Assembly: GCF_000317045.1 (NCBI RefSeq)
Contig: NC_019703.1
Location: 3,026,501-3,090,500 of the forward strand
From: Geitlerinema sp. PCC 7407
GTDB taxonomy: Bacteria > Cyanobacteriota > Cyanobacteriia > PCC-7407
Reading direction: 5' to 3'
DNA: 64,000 bases
In this document: piece after piece, positions 55,438 to 64,000 of the stretch
Position numbering within the stretch: position 1 is the stretch's first letter
How the letters are laid out: each line of letters opens with the position of its first letter
Made by a program: the position numbers and the translations under genes
Notes under the pieces: model-generated
Told to the model about the DNA's origin: nothing
The model's database searches: none
Seen by the model: the letters and a program-made list of their open reading frames with translations, nothing else

Positions 55438-55455
55438 GGGGGGCGATCGCCCCCC
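55438..55455. repeat. HIP1-centred 18-nt palindrome after dnaN
   Basis: GGGGGGCGATCGCCCCCC is a perfect palindrome 24 nt after the dnaN stop. It is followed 33 nt later by a classic hairpin terminator. Confidence 0.7.
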
Positions 55456-55487
55456 GAAAGCCTTTCTTCCGAAGAGTTTATTGAGCA

Positions 55488-55524
55488 AAAAGCGCTCTGA
55501 AAACTAACTTTTCAGAGCGCTTTT
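55488..55524. terminator. Bidirectional intrinsic terminator after dnaN
   Basis: AAAAGCGCTCTGAAAA (55488-55503) pairs perfectly with TTTTCAGAGCGCTTTT (55509-55524), a 16-bp stem with loop CTAAC. It serves dnaN (+) and faces the kinase gene ending at 55633 (-). Confidence 0.92.
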
Positions 55525-55632
55525 GCGGAAATTTATAGCGTTTTTCTCAAACTAACAGTCAGCCACTATTGGCATTTATCCTGGTTTTCACACTAATTTT
55601 CTAAGATTGCTCATCTCCTGTTTCGTCGTGTT

Positions 55633-56967
55633 TTAGCTGTTGCTGGATTCACTGCGACCCCCGGCAGTTGCCAAGGCTGGCTGCCGAATCGGAATCTGAA
55701 TAATAAACTCCGATCTTTCGCCCGGCGTCGAAATGCACTCGAGCTTGCCTTGGTGCTTATCAGCAATAATTTGATAGCTGATCGAGAGCCCCATGCCGGT
55801 GCCTTTGCCCAAAGGCTTGGTTGTAAAGAAGGGGTCAAAGATACGTCGCTGAATCTGCGGAGAAATACCAGGCCCGTTATCGGCGATCGCAATTTTTATC
55901 CACTGATTTTCGAGCACCGAGGTTCGGATCGCGATCTGACTTGGCCGCTGTTGATTCTCAGGATAGGTTCGCTGAGTCATCTGCTCTTCGAGAGCGTCGA
56001 TCGCGTTAGCCAAGATATTCATAAAAACCTGATTGAGCGAGCTCGCGTAGCATTCCACTGGCGGCACAGCGGCGTAGTCGCGAATCACTTGAATTTCAGG
56101 ATGATTGGACGTGCCCTTGAGGCGGTGCTGCAAGATCAGCAGCGTGCTATCAATCCCTTCATGGACATTGACGGCTTTGCACTCAGACTCGTCAAGGCGC
56201 GAGAAATTGCGGAGCGATCGCACAATTTCACAAATACGCTGAGTGCCAATTTTCATCGAGGCCAGCGTCTTGGGGAGATCATCTTGAACAAAGGCCAAGT
56301 CCAGATCATCCGCAGCCGATTGAAGGGCCGCTGGCGCTTCTGCACTGCACTGCTGATACACCTCCGCAAAGGTCAGCAAATCTTCTACATACTCCTGTAC
56401 GTGGACTAAATTTCCATGAATAAAGTTGACAGGATTATTGATTTCATGGGCCACGCCAGCCACGAGCTGGCCTAGCATCGCCATCTTCTCAGACTGCACA
56501 AGCTGTACCTGAGACTGCTGGAGCTGTTGCAGCGCTTTTTGCAGTTCATCGGTGCGCTGCTCTACTTGCTCCTCTAGGGTTTGGTTGAGCTGGCGCAATT
56601 TGAGCTGAGTCGTGACGCGAACAATCAGCTCTGCCTCTTGAAACGGCTTCGTGACGTAGTCAACTGCTCCCAGAGTGAACCCTCGAACTTTGTCCGTCGT
56701 ATCCGACAAAGCCGTCATGAAAATCACGGGAATATCGCTGGTCACCGAAGAGGCTTTGAGACGGCGGCAGGTTTCAAAGCCGTCTAAAATCGGCATCATG
56801 ACATCCAGCAAAATCAGGTCCGGCTGGCTCAGGGTTGCCTGCCTGATCGCGCGCTCTCCATCTGTTGCGATCGCCACCTCAAAACCAGCATCACTCAGTG
56901 CCTCTACCACCACTTCCAAGTTCGCTGGCGTGTCATCAACAACCAAAATCAATGGCAGACTATTCAT
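55633..56967 (-). CDS. REC-HisKA-HATPase hybrid response regulator/kinase
   Basis: 444 residues from ATG 56967. A receiver at 1-125 (LVVDDTPANLE, phosphoacceptor Asp55 in LILLDVMMPILDG, Lys in YVTKPF), a coiled coil at about 125-160, HisKA with LVAGVAHEINNPVNF (His174), and HATPase with NILANAIDALEEQ, DNGPGIS and GTGMGLSISYQI. The AHEINNP H-box is typical of NtrB-like cyanobacterial kinases. Its ATG shares one base with the stop of the upstream MASE1 kinase (TAATG), so the two are translationally coupled and may form one phosphorelay (inference). Confidence 0.92.
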   Translation of the reverse strand: MNSLPLILVVDDTPANLEVVVEALSDAGFEVAIATDGERAIRQATLSQPDLILLDVMMPILDGFETCRRLKASSVTSDIPVIFMTALSDTTDKVRGFTLGAVDYVTKPFQEAELIVRVTTQLKLRQLNQTLEEQVEQRTDELQKALQQLQQSQVQLVQSEKMAMLGQLVAGVAHEINNPVNFIHGNLVHVQEYVEDLLTFAEVYQQCSAEAPAALQSAADDLDLAFVQDDLPKTLASMKIGTQRICEIVRSLRNFSRLDESECKAVNVHEGIDSTLLILQHRLKGTSNHPEIQVIRDYAAVPPVECYASSLNQVFMNILANAIDALEEQMTQRTYPENQQRPSQIAIRTSVLENQWIKIAIADNGPGISPQIQRRIFDPFFTTKPLGKGTGMGLSISYQIIADKHQGKLECISTPGERSEFIIQIPIRQPALATAGGRSESSNS

Positions 56968-59501
56968 TATTCACCTCTCTCCGATTCAGCAGCTTTCTTA
57001 TCAGCAGCCTGCTTAAGCAATTGCTGAATCAGCTCCTCTATTTTTATGACCTGAAACCCTCTGCTCAGCTCAGAGAGCTGCTTTGCCAGAGGTGCATATT
57101 GGGCATTTTCTACAACTAAATCCTGGGCAAGATCCACGAGTCTTTTCAGGCGGCCTTGCTGAGCCAAATCAAGTAGCTGCGCTAGAGCCTCTGACGATGG
57201 GACAGCGTCTAGACCCACAGGAGCTAGGCTCGTCACCGGCACAGAGGTCGATACCGGTAAAGTCAATGTCGCTTCTGGTTTCAAATCCGAAACTGGCGCT
57301 TGATAAACCCAAGTAAGCTGTAGGTACTTACGCAACATTCGAAATAGGCTTTCAGCTTCGACAGGCTTCCCTAAGAAAGCACTCCCTCCAGCATCTAGAC
57401 TCTGCTGTTGCTCCAGGTTTGAAACCGAGGCTGAGGAAACAATAATTGGGATTGAATTGAGCGTATCGGACTCTCGAATCCCTTGAATTAACTGATAGCC
57501 ATTCATAACAGGCATCAGAATATCCGTAATAGTCAGATCTGGTTGATGTTTCCAGGCTTTTTCTAAGCCATCTTTTCCATCCTCCGCCTCAATCACAGCA
57601 AAGCCCAAAGGCTCCAGTAAGTTGACAATAACGGATCGATTTTCCCACTTATCGTCAACCACTAAAATGGTTTTTTGTTCTTCTTGGTAGCCTTCTAGGC
57701 GCTCTCCATTGGCGTTCAGGGTGGACTGTCGCCACTCAGTCGCGATCGGAAACTCGACTTCTAGGGAAAATGTGCTGCCTATTCCGACCTGGCTCTGGAC
57801 AGAAATATGGCTGCCCATCATCTGAGCGATCGTTTGGCTAATGGCCAGTCCCAAGCCAGTTCCTTCGGAATTGCGCTTGTAGTTACTGACCTGCTCAAAG
57901 GGTTGGAAAATCTTCTCTATGGCCTCAGCATCGATGCCGATGCCTGTATCTTCCACTTGAAAGCGCAGGCGTACAGTTGAAGTTTCGGCATCTTCTGCCT
58001 GAATTTCCTTTCTTGACGCGTGATTTTCTGGAGCCTGCAATCGCCGAACTCTAAAAGTAACTTTGCCGTGATCGGTGAACTTAACTGCGTTGCCTAGCAG
58101 ATTGATCAGCACTTGCCGCAAGCGCTTTTCGTCAGCTTCGATACCTTCTGGCAAATCTGCATCGGGCAGATACACAAAATCAATTTCTTTTTGTTTAGCG
58201 CGAATGCCAACAATTTCAGCAATTCCCTGCAAAAGGGCGGGCAGGTGAACGATCGCAGGCTCTAGCTCTAGGCGGCGAGCTTCGATTTTAGAAATGTCTA
58301 AAACGTCATTAATTAAGGTCAGTAAGTGCGAGCCGCACTGATAGATAATATCAATGCCTTTGCGCTCTTTTTCGCCCCAGCTTTGGGAGCGGCTGAGGAT
58401 CTGGGCATAGCCCAAGATGCCGTTGAGCGGGGTCCGCAGCTCGTGACTCATGTTTGCCAAAAACTCACTTTTGGCGTGGCTCGCGACTTCTGCTGCTTCC
58501 TTGGACTGCTTGAGGGCGGCGGTGCGCTCTTCTACTTTGAGCTCTAGGTCTTCGTTGACGCGCTGCAATCTTTCTTTGGCTTGTTCGCGCTCCATGATCA
58601 CAGCCGACAACATCAACGTCGTGACGGTGACGGTCCCTAAGAAGGTTTGCAGCAGCAGCAGAGATTCATTGAGGGTGCTGCGGTTGAAGGAGCTGGTGCC
58701 GCGAATAGCGCCGGCGATCGCCAGAGCGGACACCAACACAATGGCGATCGCCGTAAAACGCTGCTCTGTCCGAAACGCCGACCAAACCAGCAGCGGGATG
58801 AGCAAATACTCCACGGGATAGCTAAACCCAAAGGCCACCATGCCAATGCTGAGCAATGACAAAAGCCACAGTCCCGTCTCTAGGGCAAAAGCCTTTGGAC
58901 TCGGGTGAATGGATGAATTGATTTTCTCAAAGGACTGATACCGACTGCCAATCCAAGAGAGCAGCAGCGGCGCAACCACCAGAACCCCAATCAAGTCTCC
59001 TAGCCAAAAAGTCAGCCAGCTAATGACGTAGTTTTCGGCCTTGATGAACCCGCACAAATACATCACGGTTGAGCCGAAGGTGGGGCTCACCATACAGCTC
59101 AAAACTTCGATACCGGTAAACCGAGTCACGCTGGGGACGTTGGTAAAAATTCGGCGATTGCCGATCAGGCGCCGAATGAGAAACGCTCCGGCGATCGCCT
59201 GTAAAACAGAGCCCGTGGCAATCCCAAGACCTGAGATAACCGCCATGGGCAAAACGCCGGTATTCGCCCACAGTGCCCACGCCGCCGCCACAAAAGCTCC
59301 CAGCCAGATCCCCCACCAAACCTGGTATCCCAAAAGCAGGATCATCGCTAGGGCAATACCAGAGGGCGGATAGACTGGCGTGATAAAGCCAGGGGGAATT
59401 GCCAAAAACTGCCCTAATTTTGCTGTGATGTAATAGATCAGCGCAATCGACAGGATGAGCAGAATCTTTTTGATTCGCCGGGAAAAGTCTTGCAGGTTCA
59501 T
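56967..59501 (-). CDS. MASE1 membrane sensor, hybrid histidine kinase
   Basis: 844 residues from ATG 59501 (MNLQDFSRR); the frame extends 7 codons upstream. The N-terminal about 300 residues hold 7-8 TM helices of the MASE1 sensory type ([32 protein letters not shown]). After a coiled coil come HisKA ([20 protein letters not shown]), HATPase ([42 protein letters not shown]) and a receiver ([27 protein letters not shown]). A C-terminal helical segment (about 775-835, [20 protein letters not shown]) resembles cyanobacterial extensions of unknown function. It is coupled to the REC-kinase gene downstream. Confidence 0.92.
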   Translation of the reverse strand: MNLQDFSRRIKKILLILSIALIYYITAKLGQFLAIPPGFITPVYPPSGIALAMILLLGYQVWWGIWLGAFVAAAWALWANTGVLPMAVISGLGIATGSVLQAIAGAFLIRRLIGNRRIFTNVPSVTRFTGIEVLSCMVSPTFGSTVMYLCGFIKAENYVISWLTFWLGDLIGVLVVAPLLLSWIGSRYQSFEKINSSIHPSPKAFALETGLWLLSLLSIGMVAFGFSYPVEYLLIPLLVWSAFRTEQRFTAIAIVLVSALAIAGAIRGTSSFNRSTLNESLLLLQTFLGTVTVTTLMLSAVIMEREQAKERLQRVNEDLELKVEERTAALKQSKEAAEVASHAKSEFLANMSHELRTPLNGILGYAQILSRSQSWGEKERKGIDIIYQCGSHLLTLINDVLDISKIEARRLELEPAIVHLPALLQGIAEIVGIRAKQKEIDFVYLPDADLPEGIEADEKRLRQVLINLLGNAVKFTDHGKVTFRVRRLQAPENHASRKEIQAEDAETSTVRLRFQVEDTGIGIDAEAIEKIFQPFEQVSNYKRNSEGTGLGLAISQTIAQMMGSHISVQSQVGIGSTFSLEVEFPIATEWRQSTLNANGERLEGYQEEQKTILVVDDKWENRSVIVNLLEPLGFAVIEAEDGKDGLEKAWKHQPDLTITDILMPVMNGYQLIQGIRESDTLNSIPIIVSSASVSNLEQQQSLDAGGSAFLGKPVEAESLFRMLRKYLQLTWVYQAPVSDLKPEATLTLPVSTSVPVTSLAPVGLDAVPSSEALAQLLDLAQQGRLKRLVDLAQDLVVENAQYAPLAKQLSELSRGFQVIKIEELIQQLLKQAADKKAAESERGE

Positions 59502-59906
59502 GGAGCCAAGTCCAGGCAGCACGCCAAGGGAAACACAGATCTCTTGATTTTAAGGTGCCCACTTTCGGACGAGATGTAGCGATCGCTGCCAATGACGCTT
59601 AGTAATCAAAGGGAGGATTTTACTCAAAAAATCTCAGGAAAAACACGGGGTCTTCGAGAGCTATAAAGATAAATTAAGGAATAAATCTGGAGATTATAAA
59701 GGATTTTTTAGGGTGATTACGCAGCAAGGTAACCATGCCTATGCCTTTCCAGACTATTGAGCCTCTAAATAAATCGATCTACATTTCTCGCGACTCGCAG
59801 GTAACATTCTGCGCGAAATTCCAACAGAGCAATCACCGTGGCTAAAGTATAAGTACCGTATGTAACATTTACACTATGCACAAAATATCGAAAGTGGAGC
59901 CTCGAA
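59502..59906. other. AT-rich intergenic region, no gene seen
   Basis: 405 bp upstream of both the MASE1 kinase (minus) and the HNH-like gene (plus). AT content rises sharply from about 59620. No tRNA fragment or clear promoter was found. Confidence 0.4.
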
Positions 59907-61034
59907 ATGGCACAGTGCTACATTTGCGAAACAGAAATTCAATCAGAAAATCGTTATAAAGAGCATATTCTTTTAAATTCACTGGGAGGCAAGCTAAAGT
60001 CAGACTCTTTGCTGTGTCAGGAGTGTGCTCCTTACTTTGATAAAATTGATGCAGCACTGTCCAATCAGCTTAATTTTATTGGCTTGTTGCTGAATATTAA
60101 ACGCGATCGCGGCACCAATCCCCCAATTAAAGTAACAATTACAGGCACAGGAGAGAAAATTTTTATTAGTGCGGGAGGCAAGCCAGTTTCAATCAAGCCT
60201 GTCATCCAAAATTCCACTATTGATGGAGCACCTCACCTATCAATTTCTGCTAAAGATAAGAAACAGATGCGGGAGGTTTTACAGGGACTGAAGCGAAAAT
60301 ATCCGTGCCTAGATGTTGAAGCCATACTGGATGAGGCTGCTCCACAAGGTTCTTATATGACTAGCCCAGTTCATCATGAGGAAACTGTTGGAGGAGAAGA
60401 AGCCTTTAGAGCCATCTGTAAAATGGCGATTGGGTTATATCTCCATCAAGGCGGGACACGGGATACCATCGCCCACTTAATTCCTTACATCAAAGATGGA
60501 CAAAACCGTAGCTGCGTATGTTTTTTCTATCCCGATAATTTCACTGCACTTGATGGCGAAAATCTTACGGTTTTTCATACGCTTTATGTAAAGGGCGATC
60601 CCTCGGAAGGTATTTTGTTTGCCCATATCGATTTTTTTAGCACCTTCAAATTTCTCGTTCTGTTGTCAGATCGTTACGATGGCACCCCTCTCAACGCTAC
60701 ATACACGTTTGATGTAGTCAAGAATGAGACGGTTGCTCTAGAGATGAAGATTGCCATTTCTAGACAGGAGCTTTTAGATCTATTTGAGCAACAGCCACAC
60801 TTCAATCAAGAAATCAATCGAGCATGGGTAGATCTTAAGGAAGCGATGTCGATCAAACAAACAAATGACTTTGTCAGTACTCTTTCACGCGAAGCCGCTA
60901 AGAACTTCTTCAAAGATGTTCCTGAAGGCAGCATCCCCGATAAAGAAGTTGTAGCCGATTCAATGAAAGACTTCATGAGAAAATACGTTGCTTTTGGGTA
61001 CCGACATGAACTGGGTGGCATGACTTTAGAATGA
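59907..61034 (+). CDS. HNH-endonuclease-like protein
   Basis: 375 residues from ATG 59907, with GGAG 8 nt upstream. Residues 1-45 form a zinc-finger HNH-like module: CYICETEI, then YKEHILLNSLGGKLKSDSLLCQEC (CxxC, E-H, LGG, CxxC). In related HNH proteins the second CxxC is usually followed by Asn; here it is Ala (CQECAPYF). The remaining about 330 residues match no family I recognise (NRSCVCFFYPDNFTAL, FAHIDFFSTFKFLVLLSDRYDG). HNH proteins of this type are often nucleases in restriction or defence settings. The gene is AT-rich; I saw one HIP1 site (60103-60110). Probable horizontal acquisition. Confidence 0.72.
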   Translation: MAQCYICETEIQSENRYKEHILLNSLGGKLKSDSLLCQECAPYFDKIDAALSNQLNFIGLLLNIKRDRGTNPPIKVTITGTGEKIFISAGGKPVSIKPVIQNSTIDGAPHLSISAKDKKQMREVLQGLKRKYPCLDVEAILDEAAPQGSYMTSPVHHEETVGGEEAFRAICKMAIGLYLHQGGTRDTIAHLIPYIKDGQNRSCVCFFYPDNFTALDGENLTVFHTLYVKGDPSEGILFAHIDFFSTFKFLVLLSDRYDGTPLNATYTFDVVKNETVALEMKIAISRQELLDLFEQQPHFNQEINRAWVDLKEAMSIKQTNDFVSTLSREAAKNFFKDVPEGSIPDKEVVADSMKDFMRKYVAFGYRHELGGMTLE

Positions 61035-61208
61035 AAAGCCTGGGAATAATGGCGTGTCGTCCGCTTTCTTGGGCTTGGCAAACTTTTTCGCTGCCTTTTT
61101 CTGCTTGCTCTCAGCGGGCTTGCCGCCTAGCACTTCTTCTTCAGGAAGTTTCTGGTTGAGGTCAAGGAATCGACCTAAGACCTCATCATGGGTGGATTCG
61201 AGCCAGCA
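61026..61208 (-). pseudogene. Remnant of a gene C-terminus (possible R-M methylase tail)
   Basis: A minus-strand frame of 60 codons ends in TAA (61028-61026). It reads WLESTHDEVLGRFLDLNQKLPEEEVLGGKP, a Lys/Ala-rich stretch and a terminal DDTPLFPGFSF. It looks like a real protein end, but has an in-frame stop at 61211-61209 and no ATG. LDLN and EEEV followed by a Lys-rich tail recall C-termini of Eco57I/PglX-type DNA methylases, but this is a weak impression. Its stop lies inside the last codons of the HNH-like gene. Confidence 0.42.
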
Positions 61209-61365
61209 TTAGTGTCAGAGAAAGGAATTTTTTACCCCAAAAAACTGGCTTATATGGTCTCAAAATGACCAATTCATAGAAAGTTTGTACTATTAAATGA
61301 GACTCTTAGAGCCATATCCAAACAGATTGAGGCTCTCTAAATCATTGATTCTGTAAGTTTTTGAA

Positions 61366-61437
61366 AGCCGATGACGGGATTTGAACCCGTGACCGCTCGA
61401 TTACGAATCGAGTGCTCTACCACTGAGCCACATCGGC
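61366..61437 (-). tRNA. tRNA-Thr (CGT)
   Basis: 72 nt on the minus strand. The acceptor stem GCCGATG pairs perfectly with CATCGGC, followed by discriminator T. The anticodon stem CTCGA/TCGAG holds loop TTCGTAA, so the anticodon is CGT. The T arm GGTTCAAATCC is present. CCA is not encoded. Confidence 0.97.
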
Positions 61438-61533
61438 ATGTAACGGTAAACTAGTATAGCAGCATCAAAGGGCGATCGCCCATTTTTTTGCGGCTGTTTC
61501 CAGAAGATTATCTAATCATTTTGCCAGCAAGCT

Positions 61534-61839
61534 ATGCCTGACCCTAATCCGAGCCCTGCGGGTCGTCGCCTACAGCAGCGCGACCCCGAAGCCTTCGAGC
61601 GGCTGCGCGCCGAGGCCGCAGCCCCCTACAAAGGGCTGCGACAGTTTATTTACGTTGCCTTCGCTGCGTCCGGAGGCATCGGCAGCTTCATTTTCTTGAC
61701 CCAAATCTTGGCGGGGCGGGACGTGAGCAGCGCGCTGCCCAACTTTGCCCTGCAGGTGGGGGTGGTCGCTCTGATGATCGCGCTGCTGCGCTGGGAGCGG
61801 CGATCGCCCAAAAACGCCGCGAAACGGAAAAAGCCCTAG
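61534..61839 (+). CDS. DUF3493 (LPA1/Rep27-type) membrane protein
   Basis: 101 residues from ATG 61534. RRLQQRDPEAFERLRAEAAAPYKGLRQFIYVAFAASGGIG is the conserved core; two hydrophobic segments at about 38-60 and 70-88 span the membrane, and the tail is basic. The family is related to LPA1/REP27, chloroplast proteins needed for photosystem II assembly and repair. The cyanobacterial members lack the TPR part and their role is unproven. It is a single gene next to tRNA-Thr. Confidence 0.78.
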   Translation: MPDPNPSPAGRRLQQRDPEAFERLRAEAAAPYKGLRQFIYVAFAASGGIGSFIFLTQILAGRDVSSALPNFALQVGVVALMIALLRWERRSPKNAAKRKKP

Positions 61840-62106
61840 CCTGGGGCTTTCAGCGCCGCCAATTTGAAGTTTTGCGGCAATTCATTGCGAAAAATCACGA
61901 AAGACAAGGAAAGAATACAAAGAAAACATTACGAAATCTACCGACCCCCGAAAACCCTGCGAGGATAACAGTCAATAAAAGGAGGTCAGCCAATATAAAG
62001 ACCTTCAGCGATAAATCCTTATAAATATCTACGAAAGGCCAGGAATCTTCGGATCCCTGGCCTTTTGTGTTGTCTAGTCAGTGAGCCCGCGTCTCGCGGG
62101 CGATCG
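61840..62106. other. AT-rich convergent intergenic region
   Basis: 267 bp with no gene. A terminator hairpin lies at 62034-62065. GGAGG at 61981-61985 looks like a ribosome-binding site, but no open frame follows it. Confidence 0.4.
62034..62065. terminator. Bidirectional intrinsic terminator
   Basis: AAAGGCCAGG (62034-62043) pairs with CCTGGCCTTT (62056-62065) around a 12-nt loop, with T after it on the plus strand and A before it. It lies between DUF3493 (+) and the SLH protein gene (-, ending 62107). Confidence 0.8.
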
Positions 62107-63765
62107 CTAGGGTTTGACCACGTAGGGCGAGTCGATGGGCTCTGCTTTGCCTGCATTCACCAGCGCTTGGTAGACCAGAGCCGCCACTTCTGCCCGGGTC
62201 GCTTCGCGGTTGGGGTTGAGCTGAGTCGCGGTTGGGTAGTTCACCACCAGCTGGCGCTCTGTGGCTGCGGTCACCGGCCCCACGGCATAGGACGGGATCT
62301 GCGCCCCATCCTGGTACACCGACAGCACGTTGGTATTGGTGGGCGAGAGCCCCAAGCCATTGGCCAAGGCCACCAGGATTTGCACTCGCGGAATGCGCTG
62401 CTCAGGCCGGAAGATATTGCCGGGATAGCCCGCCAGGAAACCGCCCCGGTAGGCCGTCTGGATCACCTGGGTCGCCCAATAGCCCGAGCGAATGTCCGAG
62501 AAGGTCGTCGCGCCCCGCTGGGGAGCCGGATTGAAGGCCTTAGCGACGATCGCCGCGAACTGAGCCCGCGTCACCGGTTCGCTAGGCCGAAAAGTGCCGT
62601 CGGGGAAACCGGCAATAATGTCTTGGCTAGCCAAAGCGGCAATGTAGGCCTCGGCCCAGTGGCCCGTCACATCACTGAAGGAGCCAGAAGAAGGAATCGA
62701 GGTAGCAACAAAGTCCACCTTGCCAACAATGCGATCGCGGTTAATGTCGTTGCCCACTGCCACGATCGTGTTGGTGCGGGTCGCGTTGTGCAGATCGTAG
62801 CGACCGTTGTTGCGAAGGATATTTTCGCCTGGATCGTCCGCAGTGCCCAGATCGGGCTGGGCGTTGATGGTCGCCACCACGCCATCTCGGGTGTTGCGCT
62901 CGATGGTGTTGCCCCGCAGCACCGGGCGAGCGTTGTCGTTCACGTAGATACCGTCGACATTTTCGATCACCCGGTTGGAAGCCAGTCTCGGCGCTGAGGT
63001 GCCGCCAACGGCAATGCCAAAGCCTGTACTTTGAAAGACGTTGTTTTCAATCTGTCCCTGGGCCGCGCGGGTCACCGATAGGCCGTTGCCGCCGTTGCGC
63101 ACAAAGACGTTGTCCGCGATGGTGGGGTTTGCGCTACCGGCAATCAAGATGCCGTCACGGCGACTGTTGGTGAAGGTGTTGTTGCGAATAACGGGGGTTC
63201 CATCTTCGACCCACAGCCCCGTTCCGCGGCTATCGGCGGTATTGGAAATGGTCACGCCCCGCACGGAAGCGGTCTTCTCTGCGCGTACAGCGACGCTCTG
63301 ACCTCCCCAGCTGGGACTGAGATAGGTGCCTCCCCCTACGATCAGCACGGTCTGGCCCTTGTTAGACTCATCCCCTCGCAAAATCACGCCAGCAGGAATG
63401 GTCAGCGGAAACACTTCGCCAGAGTCGCGGCTGTAGGTGCCAGGAGCAAGCTGAATGACGGTGTTGGCGCTGGCTTGGCGCAGGGCATAGGTGATGGTGC
63501 GATAGGCATTCGCTTCGCTGCCGCCGGCGCTGGAGCTGTCGTCACCCCGAGCTGGGTTGACGTAGAGGACCCGCGCTGAGGCTGGGATTTGGGCGGTCGA
63601 GGCGGGCGTGGGGCGATCGCGGGTCGCCGTCGGCAGCGAGCTGCTGGCGATCGCCGGAACTCCCAACGTCAACAGCAAAAGGCTCACCAATCCAGCCCGC
63701 AAGCTAACGGGGGCCAGTCGTCGGGCCATGCGACCTTGAGGCGAGACGCGGTCCTGATGAGTCAT
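62107..63765 (-). CDS. Surface protein: DUF1565/right-handed beta-helix plus three SLH domains
   Basis: 552 residues from ATG 63765 (MTHQDRVSPQGRMARRLAPV). The frame is open 50 codons further, but that stretch looks non-coding. A signal peptide (LRAGLVSLLLLTLGVPAIAS) precedes a DUF1565 region (LYVNPARGDDSSSAGGSEANAYRTITYAL) and PbH1-type beta-helix repeats (GTPVIRNNTFTNSRRDGILI, SANPTIADNVFVRNGGNGLS, NARPVLRGNTIERNTRDGVV). Three SLH domains follow (FSDVTGHWAEAYIAALASQ, FSDIRSGYWATQVIQTAY, and a weaker third). SLH binds pyruvylated wall polymers, so the protein is probably displayed at the cell wall. It is monocistronic. Confidence 0.9.
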   Translation of the reverse strand: MTHQDRVSPQGRMARRLAPVSLRAGLVSLLLLTLGVPAIASSSLPTATRDRPTPASTAQIPASARVLYVNPARGDDSSSAGGSEANAYRTITYALRQASANTVIQLAPGTYSRDSGEVFPLTIPAGVILRGDESNKGQTVLIVGGGTYLSPSWGGQSVAVRAEKTASVRGVTISNTADSRGTGLWVEDGTPVIRNNTFTNSRRDGILIAGSANPTIADNVFVRNGGNGLSVTRAAQGQIENNVFQSTGFGIAVGGTSAPRLASNRVIENVDGIYVNDNARPVLRGNTIERNTRDGVVATINAQPDLGTADDPGENILRNNGRYDLHNATRTNTIVAVGNDINRDRIVGKVDFVATSIPSSGSFSDVTGHWAEAYIAALASQDIIAGFPDGTFRPSEPVTRAQFAAIVAKAFNPAPQRGATTFSDIRSGYWATQVIQTAYRGGFLAGYPGNIFRPEQRIPRVQILVALANGLGLSPTNTNVLSVYQDGAQIPSYAVGPVTAATERQLVVNYPTATQLNPNREATRAEVAALVYQALVNAGKAEPIDSPYVVKP

Positions 63766-64000
63766 CGATTTTTCTCTCGTATAGCAATTGGTATGGGCAA
63801 TGGGGTGAGTCATCGCAGTGGCGTTCTCTTGGTTCGAAGTCCAGGGCAGGCTGTCGCAGTTGATGTCCCGCGAAGCGCGCCTAGATCCAAGCAGAAACTC
63901 AGCCAAGCACCTCACCCTCTTTCGTTTGGCTGCTGGTTAGCCCTTAGATACGGTGCCAAACCCTAGTTTTCACGTTATTCAATTATTTTGAGGACTGACC
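63766..64000. other. Upstream region of the SLH protein gene
   Basis: 235 bp to the window edge. Minus-strand frame extension and plus-strand frames were rejected as coding. No promoter was recognised. Confidence 0.35.

Noticed and set aside
59523-59906. attL copy of the tRNA-Thr 3' end
   Set aside because: No stretch resembling the tRNA 3' end was found by eye, so no attachment sites are claimed.
62065-62997. 310-codon plus-strand frame
   Set aside because: Antisense to the SLH/beta-helix gene.

Overview
The window is cyanobacterial chromosome. It carries ndhH for the photosynthetic NDH-1 complex and many cyanobacteria-restricted families (DUF3038/DUF4335 pair, DUF3172, DUF3493, UPF0367, an AMIN-domain protein, a DUF6464-like protein). 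The HIP1 octamer GCGATCGC is very frequent; four copies lie between about 95 and 900 alone. GC content is high over most of the window. This suggests a GC-rich, HIP1-rich cyanobacterium, possibly of the Oscillatoriales/Leptolyngbya/Geitlerinema type; the species cannot be fixed from the sequence alone. No rRNA, CRISPR array, transposase or prophage was seen.

Layout. 1-4254: a truncated sensor kinase with a decayed ATPase domain, an ABC-2 type permease, ndhH and rsmH. 4272-9287: a minus-strand signalling block of PAS-PAS kinase, single-domain response regulator, and REC-PAS-GAF-GAF kinase. 9388-12115: a glycosyltransferase and a MocR-type regulator. 12649-18789: a small conserved protein, mutS, two membrane-protein genes, a DUF6464-like gene and fmt. 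18860-23115: envelope genes (OmpA-like, an exported protein) and the DUF3038-DUF4335 pair. 23748-28099: a MidA-type methyltransferase, a class V aminotransferase-fold enzyme, tRNA-Asn, a NYN-domain protein, an ECF-type ATPase and UPF0367. 28358-33664: the AMIN protein, DUF3172, an ABC-2 permease and glutathione reductase. 33969-38913: an unknown protein, then a LOV-GGDEF-EAL protein translationally coupled to an exported pentapeptide-repeat protein. 39703-44997: recG with a partner gene, and rpsB-tsf. 45249-48899: an orphan TAXI protein, a GT2 enzyme and argG. 49075-54059: an EcsC-like protein, DedA, a STAS protein, and a three-gene operon led by a thioredoxin-reductase-like flavoprotein without a recognisable NADPH site. 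54268-59501: dnaN and two coupled sensor kinases. 59523-61437: an AT-rich island with an HNH-like gene and a gene remnant, next to the 3' end of tRNA-Thr. 61534-63765: DUF3493 and an SLH/beta-helix surface protein.

Most of the window is housekeeping (respiration/photosynthesis, translation, DNA repair and replication, arginine synthesis) mixed with a dense set of signal-transduction genes. The most distinctive observations are: the blue-light (LOV) c-di-GMP protein coupled to a secreted pentapeptide protein; the pyridine-nucleotide-independent-looking disulfide oxidoreductase in a tight operon with a coiled-coil protein; the degenerate kinase at the left edge; the AT-rich HNH island beside tRNA-Thr; and perfect palindromes built around HIP1 at gene ends, some acting as plausible terminators. 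No complete, clearly new multi-gene system could be proven from the sequence alone.
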